Origin: Fulvivirga sp. M361
GTDB lineage: Bacteria; Bacteroidota; Bacteroidia; Cytophagales; Cyclobacteriaceae
DNA length: 64,000 nt
Assembly (NCBI RefSeq): GCF_007097395.1
Contig: NZ_VKDC01000003.1
Location: 215,510 to 279,509, forward strand
Direction: 5' to 3'
Of the stretch, positions 27,762 to 36,073 are shown piece after piece (the first letter of the stretch is position 1; every line of letters starts with the position of its first letter). The notes beneath the pieces were generated by a model, which made no database searches, was not told where the DNA came from, and was given only the letters and a program-made list of their open reading frames with translations. The translations under genes and the position numbers were made by a program.

Positions 27762-28082
27762 TTTTTAATTCTTTTTGCAAAGCTAGGAATTAAAGTAAGT
27801 CTCGTATTATAAAGAAATTATGATTTTTGGCAGTGTACCTTTGAAAGACTGACTCAAGTAATTGAATGATACACATCTACTCTTCAGGACTGACTAGTTT
27901 GGAGCTAATAAACCTTAATAGAGTATTTAAATAGTTAAAAATACCCGGAAGCTGGTATTGTGATTAATAACTCGCTGCACTAATTTCCATACATTCAAGA
28001 TGCGTTAAATAAGTCATGAGAAACAAGCTTCTTATTTTCAGGAAATTTCACTTTTTTTGTTTGAAATTTAAATTTTCAGATA
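27762..28082. other. Intergenic region between divergent genes
   Basis: About 320 AT-rich bases between two divergent genes of unknown function. No repeat or coding frame is apparent. Confidence 0.45.
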
Positions 28083-28904
28083 ATGGAAGAAACACCAAAG
28101 TCAAAGGACTGGATATCCGTTTCGACTGTAAGTTCCGTTAGTGGTCTCTCAGGTTCAATTTGGCTGGTAACCAATTTTAGCTACTCTTTATCTAACTACA
28201 TTTATACATTTTCATTTGATGGAAAGATTGATAAGACGCTTTTTTGTCTTTTACTTTCTCTTGGTCTTGCAGTAGTTCTCGTTCCGAAAATTATCCATAA
28301 GTTTTTCCCACCCATTGAAGACCGAACAATAAGGTCATTTGTCATAGCGCTCAATATTATTCTGGTCATATCAAGTGCCAACGGACTGCAAACAGGGTTT
28401 AGCGCTATTTCAAGTGGAGGTGATCAGTCTGTTAAGAAAGCTGAATTTTTTCTGTTCGACTCAGACCCCTGGTTAAAGCCAAAAGGAATGAAAAAAGAAA
28501 TTGAAATTCTTAAAACTGAAAAAGAAGTGGTAAGACAGCAATTGAAAGCGGCAAATCAAAGAATAGACTCGTTGAATAAAAAAATTGGAGTAGAAACAGA
28601 CCTTGGCGCCATAGAAGACTTTGACGATCGGAATGAATTTCTTCTACAATCTGTAACCGCACTGGAAAAGACCAACCAGAGATATTTAGACCTTATAAAT
28701 GATAAATCCGATTCAATCACAACGCTTTTAATGTCATTTTCAAAGATCAAGCAAGAATATAAAAAACAGTTTTCTATCAATAAATCTTATGATAGTCTGC
28801 TGCGACTGTTGAAAAGAGACATAGAATTGGAAAAGTTAAGAAAGAAACAAATAAACGATAGGATGAGAAAAATAGATTCTTTAGATCGATTAAATGAACA
28901 CTGA
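28083..28904 (+). CDS. Membrane protein with C-terminal coiled coil
   Basis: A 273-residue protein with three predicted membrane segments in its first 110 residues (SGSIWLVTNFSYSLS, LFCLLLSLGLAVVLV, FVIALNIILVISS). A long soluble coiled-coil region follows, rich in E, K and L with heptad spacing (about residues 140-273, including KKEIEILKTEKEVVRQQL and RDIELEKLRKKQINDRMRK). There is no signal peptide. No family is recognised. The build suggests a membrane-anchored scaffold or stator-like role, but nothing in the neighbourhood supports a particular one. Confidence 0.65.
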   Translation: MEETPKSKDWISVSTVSSVSGLSGSIWLVTNFSYSLSNYIYTFSFDGKIDKTLFCLLLSLGLAVVLVPKIIHKFFPPIEDRTIRSFVIALNIILVISSANGLQTGFSAISSGGDQSVKKAEFFLFDSDPWLKPKGMKKEIEILKTEKEVVRQQLKAANQRIDSLNKKIGVETDLGAIEDFDDRNEFLLQSVTALEKTNQRYLDLINDKSDSITTLLMSFSKIKQEYKKQFSINKSYDSLLRLLKRDIELEKLRKKQINDRMRKIDSLDRLNEH

Positions 28905-29000
28905 TGCGGTGGGATCTTAACTTACGACAATCTGACTCTTAACTATATTTTCTGCTTCTTAGTTTTACCGGTTTAAGGTTTGTAGGCTCTGTATAGTATT

Positions 29001-29876
29001 TTACGACCGGTCGGCCAGAGCAGCTTTGCTTCGCTTAATACCCAGGTATACAACGGCTCCACCTGTGAAAAACATAAGCAAACTATATATGGCAGGTGCA
29101 ATTGCAAACGTTGCGTTTCCAAGTAAGACTACTGCGATAGCGATGGCCATAGTGCCGTTCTGAATGCCAGATTCAATGGAAATGGAAATCGCACGGCGGT
29201 CCGTGATTTTGAAAAGTTTTGCTGAATAGAACCCAACCATCATGGTGGTTACATTTAGAACCAGTGCTGCAAAGCCGGCTTGCTGAAAATAGGGGACCAC
29301 ATGGTCTTTTTCTTTGATGATCAGCCCTATAATGACAAGAGCAATGACAACTCCTGAAGCTTTTCGGACAGGTTCAGACATTTTGTTGGCAAATGCTTCT
29401 CTTTTTCTTCTGATGAACATCCCTGTGCATACCGGGATCACAATGATCACAAAGTTTTGTACAATGGTCTGGACCACATTCAGTTCCACCATTTGTCCCT
29501 TTTCGAAAAATTGTACCATTCCAAAGTTTACCACAAAAGGGATAGTGATGATGGTTATAAAACTACTGATGGCAGTCAGGCTTACCGAAAGTGCTGTATC
29601 TCCTTTTGCAAGATGTGCAATTAAATTCGAGGTTGGGCCGCCGGGACACGCTGCAAGGATCATTATTCCCACCGCTATTTCCGGGGCAACAGGGATAAGC
29701 GATGCTACTCCAAACGCAAGTAAAGGTAAAATGAGTAATTGATTTACTAATCCCACCATAATAGCTTTGGGGTATTTTAGTATCCGTCTAAAATCATCTG
29801 TCTCCAGGGACAATCCCATTCCAAGCATGATAATGATCAATGAAATAGCTAAAATGGCTGTAGATATACCGTCCAT
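29001..29876 (-). CDS. Bile acid:sodium symporter (BASS) family protein
   Basis: A 291-residue polytopic membrane protein with nine to ten helices. The family motif AACPGGPTSNLIAHLAKGD carries the sodium-site G-G-P-x-S-N pattern, and ISIESGIQNGTMAI is the second crossover motif (E-x-G-x-Q-N). Bacterial members transport organic acids, pantoate or other anions with sodium; bile acids themselves are an unlikely substrate here. The gene stands alone between long intergenic regions. Confidence 0.88.
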   Translation of the reverse strand: MDGISTAILAISLIIIMLGMGLSLETDDFRRILKYPKAIMVGLVNQLLILPLLAFGVASLIPVAPEIAVGIMILAACPGGPTSNLIAHLAKGDTALSVSLTAISSFITIITIPFVVNFGMVQFFEKGQMVELNVVQTIVQNFVIIVIPVCTGMFIRRKREAFANKMSEPVRKASGVVIALVIIGLIIKEKDHVVPYFQQAGFAALVLNVTTMMVGFYSAKLFKITDRRAISISIESGIQNGTMAIAIAVVLLGNATFAIAPAIYSLLMFFTGGAVVYLGIKRSKAALADRS

Positions 29877-30478
29877 AATTTCCTGGCAGGTTAAGTATTA
29901 GTTTTGTGTTTTATACAAGTACCTGTAAATAGATAAGCGCGGCAAAACTACACAAAGCGTGAGGCTTTAAACTATTACAAATACGACCTATATAGGTCAT
30001 TTTCCGACATAGATAACTATCTGCTTGCATCACTATATCTAAAATAGTTCTTCAATACGTTAGCCAGGACCGGAGATTTAGCATTTTGTGAAAAGACGAA
30101 GTTAAGGAAAAAGTCAGTTGCACCTGTATCCTGGCCTGGGCCTCCTGCAACCAACGACAAAATAAGAGATGATACAACCTTGTCCAATAGAATACAGCAA
30201 GACAGTGGTTGACTTAAGATCGCTGTGATCTTTTGAAATAGGGTTATTAAGAAACAGGCTCACAACTCATCCCAGAATTACCTGTTTCAGATCGGAAAAG
30301 AAGTGTAGGATGTAAGGCTGTAAAACAAATGTTCAGCCTGACATCCTAAAATGATGAACCAGTTTTTTTAAAGAGCTAATAGGGATAAAATCGTCGATCA
30401 AATAATTTTTGATAATCAGAAACTTGGCTTACGTTAGCCGGAATAAAACCAGACCAGAGATTTCCAGAAATAAAAAGA
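29877..30478. other. Long intergenic region with a hairpin and a REP-like scrap
   Basis: About 600 bases between divergent genes. A 14-base inverted repeat with one mismatch (AGGATGTAAGGCTG at 30307-30320, complement at 30334-30347) could form a stable hairpin. The stretch CTTAAGATCGCTG at about 30213 matches the family 1 REP-like loop in inverted orientation. No gene is visible. Confidence 0.5.
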
Positions 30479-31606
30479 ATGATTGTACAAAAAATAGTAT
30501 TGATAGCATGTATACTGATTTCAAACCATTTATTCTCTCAGGACAAGAGAGCAAGAGATTATGGTATAGAGATCGGTATATTAAAAACCGGAAAATACAA
30601 TGCCATTACAGATGTAAAGGGTGTTAAAGTCGGTCATACAACGATAATAGAAGGTGATAGCGTCAGAACAGGGGTTACTGCTATATTACCACATTCAGGA
30701 AACATTTACCAGTTGAAAGCGCCGGCAGCTATTTACCTGGGAAATGGATTTGGAAAACTAGCGGGTTACAGCCAGGTAAAGGAATTAGGAAATATTGAAA
30801 CCCCTATCGTTTTAACGAATACGTTAAGCGTTCCTGAAGCTTCTAATGCATTAATTACCTATACACTGGCACAAAAAGACAATGAACATGTTCGCTCTGT
30901 TAATTCCATTGTCGGAGAAACCAATGATGGATGGCTTAATGATATAAGGGGCAGGCATGTCAAAGAGAAACATGTTTTAGATGCTATTCATAATGCTAAA
31001 AGCGGAAAAATAGAAGAAGGTAATGTAGGTGCAGGAACAGGGACTATCTGTTTTCAATATAAAGGAGGAATAGGAACCTCTTCTCGCGTTATACCAAAAA
31101 AATTGGGTGGGTACACAGTGGGTGTATTGGTACAGACCAATTATGGCGGTGTGCTTCAGATCAATGGCGTACCTGTAGCAAAAGAATTTGGCAATTACCC
31201 CAGACACTATTCCTATGATGTTGATGGTTCATGCATGATCGTAGTAATGACTGACGCTCCTTTGGGGGCCAGAAATTTGGAAAGACTTGCTAAAAGGGCC
31301 ATGATGGGACTGGCCAAAACCGGCGGAATAGCTTCGAATGGAAGTGGGGATTATGTAATCGCGGTGTCTACGGCAGAAGACAATTTTATTCCACATAACA
31401 GTAGGTCACCATTTATAGCAACGGAAGAGTTGAAGAATGAAGCTGTTACACCTCTTTTCCTGGCGGTGATAGAAGCGACCGAAGAGGCCGCTTTAAATTC
31501 TCTGTTTGCTGCAAAAACTATGACCGGACGGGAGAACCACGAAATAAAGTCCATTCCTATTGATGAAGTCATTAAAGTGATGAAAAAATACAATGGAATT
31601 AAATAA
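30479..31606 (+). CDS. P1 family peptidase (DmpA/BapA-like, S58), exported
   Basis: A 375-residue protein with a signal peptide (ending NHLFSQ) and the S58 fold: ARDYGIEIGILKTGKYNAITDVKGVKVGHTT, then GNGFGKLAGYSQV, GNVGAGTGTICFQYKGGIGTSSRV (about residues 180-202) and NGSGDYVIAVSTA near the end. Family enzymes are N-terminal nucleophile hydrolases that cleave themselves before the catalytic serine and then act as aminopeptidases on D-amino-acid or beta-amino-acid peptides. The serine in GTSS is the likely nucleophile. The gene is apparently monocistronic. Confidence 0.9.
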   Translation: MIVQKIVLIACILISNHLFSQDKRARDYGIEIGILKTGKYNAITDVKGVKVGHTTIIEGDSVRTGVTAILPHSGNIYQLKAPAAIYLGNGFGKLAGYSQVKELGNIETPIVLTNTLSVPEASNALITYTLAQKDNEHVRSVNSIVGETNDGWLNDIRGRHVKEKHVLDAIHNAKSGKIEEGNVGAGTGTICFQYKGGIGTSSRVIPKKLGGYTVGVLVQTNYGGVLQINGVPVAKEFGNYPRHYSYDVDGSCMIVVMTDAPLGARNLERLAKRAMMGLAKTGGIASNGSGDYVIAVSTAEDNFIPHNSRSPFIATEELKNEAVTPLFLAVIEATEEAALNSLFAAKTMTGRENHEIKSIPIDEVIKVMKKYNGIK

Positions 31607-31978
31607 ACGGTAAAAAGCATTATGCCATAGGTTAGATGCATCAGTGCTCATTGGCTTAGGTGAGAACCTGGGTAGCCGCTGTTACCAGGATATCTTTTTA
31701 TAAAACAATCCTTTCATAGCATAAGCCAGACAATAGTAAGACCTCGTTACTGCTGAGTAGTTACTATTCCCTACTACCGTTGTAAATCCAAAGGCGGGTA
31801 CGCCTCCTTGTAAATCTTCATTACGTCAAGGTTCAGACGCAGGTAGCGCTACTTGCAATGGTTGACACAATGGATTAGTTTTAGTATTGATGAGAGAACT
31901 ATAACTCATTAAGTTTAGTCAGATATAATGGACAATGGACAATCGAACGATACGTAATGTAAATAGAGATGCGTTTTG
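31607..31978. other. Intergenic region
   Basis: About 370 bases. A short self-complementary stretch (GGCGGGTACGCC near 31792) is present, but I see no gene, promoter consensus or repeat-family member. Confidence 0.4.
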
Positions 31979-32620
31979 ATGCCGATAACCTTCACTATGC
32001 TAAAAAAGACCATCAGATTGAGACTGGTTATTGTCGCAATCATAGTATTCTATGCAAGCTTAATTACCGCTGCTGCCATTCGACTTCGGGACAGTGTATT
32101 CCTTCCGGACCGGGTACTTATCTCAGATATTCTTTCAAAACACAATAATCCTGAAGGGGCCTGGATCGCTATATTGGGCATCAACATCTGTGTCATCCTT
32201 TTGTATCCTGTTACACAAGCCCTTCAAATAAATCAGGGTAAGCGTCTACGAACAGCGTCACTCACAGGGAGGTGGATGTTTTTCTTAGGAATATTGAGCA
32301 TCATTGCGCTGAGCCTTACTTCGCTCTTAGATGAAGGAGGATATAGTGATTTGCATGTATGGATGGCTTACGCATCCTTTATGGGAGTGGTAGGTGGTCT
32401 GACGATCGGGTTTACTATCAACTTTCTCTCCGGTTATAAAAGATTACTTTCATTGACCTTAACCATGATTCTTCTGGCCACTTTTTCCTATCTGGCTTAC
32501 CTATTTACTCAACCTGAATACTTCAATGGCAGGTTATGGTTATTGGCTGTATATGAATGGATGCTTAGTGCTATAATTTCAGCCGGTATCATTCAGATAG
32601 TATGGATGGCAAAGCACTAA
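31979..32620 (+). CDS. Hypothetical multi-pass membrane protein
   Basis: About 213 residues with six predicted membrane segments (LVIVAIIVFYASLITAA, AWIAILGINICVILLYPV, FLGILSIIALSLTSLL, FMGVVGGLTIGFTINF, LTMILLATFSYLAYLF, MLSAIISAGIIQIVWM). Starts are possible at ATG 31979 or ATG 31997, the latter giving a basic N-terminus (MLKKTIRLRL). Charged residues are few and no family motif is seen. The hydrophobic pattern is reminiscent of DUF998-type proteins, but I cannot confirm this. Confidence 0.6.
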   Translation: MPITFTMLKKTIRLRLVIVAIIVFYASLITAAAIRLRDSVFLPDRVLISDILSKHNNPEGAWIAILGINICVILLYPVTQALQINQGKRLRTASLTGRWMFFLGILSIIALSLTSLLDEGGYSDLHVWMAYASFMGVVGGLTIGFTINFLSGYKRLLSLTLTMILLATFSYLAYLFTQPEYFNGRLWLLAVYEWMLSAIISAGIIQIVWMAKH

Positions 32621-32892
32621 CTTACGTTAGGTGATCAACAAGAACATCTTGTTTTTGACGCAAAATCCGTATTGATATGTATTCGGCAAGTAACAAGCGC
32701 TGTCGGATTATTACAAGCATTTGACGGAATTGTCTTGCCACTTTCACTCAATAACCAACCAACTTTACTGCAGAGATAAACCTCATCGAATACTTTAGTT
32801 ATTGACCATCATCTGTTCAGCTATTGTCATGACTACATCTTTCGATTAGCGGGAAAAAATTGAAAACCGTAGGATTTAAAACCATACTAAGC

Positions 32893-35528
32893 ATGAAGGC
32901 AATCTTATTTTTTTTGTTGGTACTTCCACAACTGATTTTTGCACAAAATAGAGGTCTTTGGAAGGAAGGAAGCCCAAATACAAGGGCTTCCGTCCGCTGG
33001 CAGGATGTCAAACTCAACAGGAAAGAATTGAATAGCGAGGCCCTGAGTGTCATTTTGAGTGACATCAAGAAAAACGGAAGGGCTAAATTTTCAATCCCCT
33101 ATCCATCAGGCGGTGAAATGACCTTTGACGTTCGCCCCTCCAATCTTTTATCTAAAGCAGTTCAGGAAAAGAATCCGGACATTCAAACCTTTAAAGGATA
33201 TAGCAAAAACGGAGAGCTGGCCCGTATAAATTTGACTTCGGCAGGTCTGCATGCCATTGTCTTTTCAAAGGATGATACCATTTACCTGGATCCCGTGAGC
33301 TACGGAATGATCTGTATGTGAGTTACTTTGAGGCTGATTATAGAAGCGCCCATAAAGACGATCAACGAGTTCCTTGTGGAAACGAGGAGCTGTATGAAAG
33401 CTACGACCGGGCGATTCATAATGGCAGGATATTAAATACAACATTTCAAAAAAGGACGGTCGGTCGTCAATTCAAAAAGTATCGCCTGGCGCTTCTTGTT
33501 AAAGCGAATTATACCAACGAAAGAGGAAGAGGTAGTGTAGACAAGGCGTTTGATGAGATCCTGACCATAGTAGACCGTCTAACCGGAATTTATGAACCCA
33601 GTTGGCCATTACTTTTGAGCTGGTGACGGGTAAAGAAACGGTTTTTTCTAATAGCAATCCCGGACCATATGAAGGTAAAGAAACTAATCGTTTAAGTGGG
33701 GAAAACAATGATCGTATCCTGGCCATAGCATATTTAAACAATGAGGAAAATTTTGGTGTTGACAAATACGATATCGGGCATGTAGTAGCAGCTGGCCAGG
33801 AAGGAGGCAAAGCCGCTCTTGGCTGGGTATGCAGAGATAACCTGAAAGCGGGCGGGATGTCTACGTTTCCTTTTCGCCGGCCTGTTGATGTGTTTGCCAC
33901 AGGAACTTTTGCGCATGAAATAGGACATCAGTTTGGTGCTCATCATACATTCTCTACTAATGAGGGCCCTTGCCTGGAGGGTTTTTCAAGTCGGGGCGCA
34001 TATGAAATTGGAAGTGGAAATACCATTTTGTCATATGCCGGTGCCTGCGGAAATAATGACTTACAGGGACGGCGTGATGATTATTACCATGCAATATCTG
34101 TTCAACAGATATTGGGATACACCACAAACGAGCATGGAAGCGCATGTCCTGTTTTGGTAGAAACAAATAATACTCCTCCTACTGTAACCATTCGGGAAGG
34201 AGGATTTGTAATCCCTGTCAATACTCCTTTTACATTAGTAGCTAATGCAAATGATGAAGACGGCGATGTCCTCATGTATAATTGGCAACAATTTGATAAC
34301 GCTGTAACGCAGGAAAATATGATTGGGACCGTGGAAGAGGGAGAACCTATGACGAGAGAGGAATATGCCAAAAGACTGCCCCCGAATACACCAGAAGTAC
34401 ATATCGATTTACTATATCAAAATTATTTACAAGGGTTTGAGAATAGCTTTAGAGGAGATGGTCCTCTGTTTCGAAACTTTCGTCCTACTACGAGCAACAA
34501 AAGGTATTTCCCTCAGCTTGATCTCGTATTATCTGGTGATACCTCTAACAAGGAAGTGATGCCCTTTACATCCCGGGAATTGAACTTTGTTATCAATGTA
34601 CGTGATGGAAGAGGAGGGGTAACCCATGACCTGCTTTCATTTTCCTCTACAGAGGATGCAGGCCCCTTTGTGGTGACCTCTAAGTTTTCTGCACCAGAGT
34701 ATGCAGGCTTTAGCGATCTTTTGATAGAATGGGATATGGCTAAAACGAACATAGCCCCTGTCAATTGCCAAAATGTTAGCATCCCGTGTTCTACTGATGG
34801 CGGGAAATCCTTCGACATTACCCTGCTTGAACGCACAGCAAATGATGGATCTGAAACCGTAAGACTCCCTAATATCGCAACATCTGAGGCGCGGATCATG
34901 GTAAAGGCCGTGGATAATATTTTCTTTCATGTGAACGATAGAGATTTTAATATCACACAATCGGAAGTAACTGCTCCGGAAGCCTCTACACGGCTTATTG
35001 CCCGTAAAGTAACCGCCAGGGAAATAAAGTTACTGTGGACGGACAATAGTGAAGTGGAAGATGGATTTATCATTGAGAAACAATCAGCAAATGAAGTGGA
35101 TTTTGTAGAAATTGGCAGAACGGTAGGTATTGGATGTTGCTTCTTACACGGATCGTGATGTGGAAACAGGCAAAACCTATTCTTATCGCGTAGCCGCATT
35201 CAATGCTACCGGTATGGCAGACTATACAAATGTAGTTTCCGTTACCATTGATGGCGTGATTGATCCAACCTTATCTGTTTCTGATCCATATGAATTTGAG
35301 ATGCTCTATCCTAACCCGGCAGTGGATGAAATATACCTCCCGGTTACTTTATCACAAAAAGCTACTGCGATCAGCATCTATGACATGAGCGGGGAAATGG
35401 CAGAAGGCTTTCAACGCAGCAACACCTCGATAGAAAAGATCGATGTTTCCGATTTAAGCCAGGGCGTGTACCTGATCCATGTTTCTACCCCAGGCGGGGA
35501 GGTGATCCGGAAATTCTATAAAGAATGA
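32893..35528 (+). pseudogene. Reprolysin-like zinc metalloprotease with T9SS tail, split by three frame changes
   Basis: Four consecutive frames read as one protein of about 880 residues. It has a signal peptide (MKAILFFLLVLPQLIFAQ), a propeptide-like region, and a catalytic domain with the zinc site HEIGHQFGAHH (near 33912) typical of M12B/reprolysin-like T9SS proteases. Ig-like and fibronectin-like domains follow (SARLIARKVTAREI-type region, SYTDRDVETGKTYSYRV), then a type A sorting tail (LYPNPAVDEIYL, LSQGVYLIHV). Frame changes fall near 33306 (one base missing in a short A run), 33599 (one base missing in a C run) and 35132 (one base extra in a G pair). Each can be restored by a single base, with motifs continuing across. 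Either the gene has begun to decay or the assembly has homopolymer errors. Confidence 0.8.
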
Positions 35529-35600
35529 ATAGGTTTTATCCCAAAGTTCAATAACCTCAAGACTTTATGGGTGATGCGCATTTTGAGAGAAATACGCAAG

Positions 35601-35633
35601 AGGGTCGGCTTCATTACAGGACTGACCCTTTTT
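35601..35633 (+). terminator. Rho-independent terminator after the metalloprotease
   Basis: AGGGTC and GACCCT arms with a loop including CTTCATTACAG are followed by TTTTTG. The hairpin lies about 75 bases after the metalloprotease stop. Confidence 0.7.
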
Positions 35634-35790
35634 GCATCACCGAGTACAGCTTCGAAATATAATCCTGGTAGTTCGTGATGTGGGACATAAATAACAAGGC
35701 GTGGGATTTGTTGCAACATTTGGCAGGATCAGACCTTCCATTACTACGAATTAGACTGAACATTGTAGCGTCAATTCCAACTATTACCTT

Positions 35791-35833
35791 ACCCTGTGTC
35801 TTAGGTTTAGCGTAATGATTCTAAGGCTAGGGT
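35791..35833. repeat. REP-like hairpin, family 1
   Basis: ACCCTGTGTCTTAGG and CTAAGGCTAGGGT arms enclose TTTAGCGTAATGATT. This is a recognisable but imperfect copy of the hairpin at 41835-41876. The remaining bases of the 35529-36073 gap show nothing else apart from the terminator. Confidence 0.65.
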
Positions 35834-36073
35834 GCGTAGACTTTTCATCATAATTTTTGTAGTTCTTATTTCTTGAAATACAAACAAAATAGGCCCTCTT
35901 CTGGCGTAAGTTGGTCACAGCCGGGCTTATGCCTACTAATGACGTAAGTCCTCATCCGTAGCAAAAACGGCAGTCTGTTTGTTTCTGTATTTTATCCATT
36001 AAAACCTATTTGATTCTTTAAATTTAAGATAAATACATCTCAAAATATTACTCGTAATTTAAAACCAATAACT

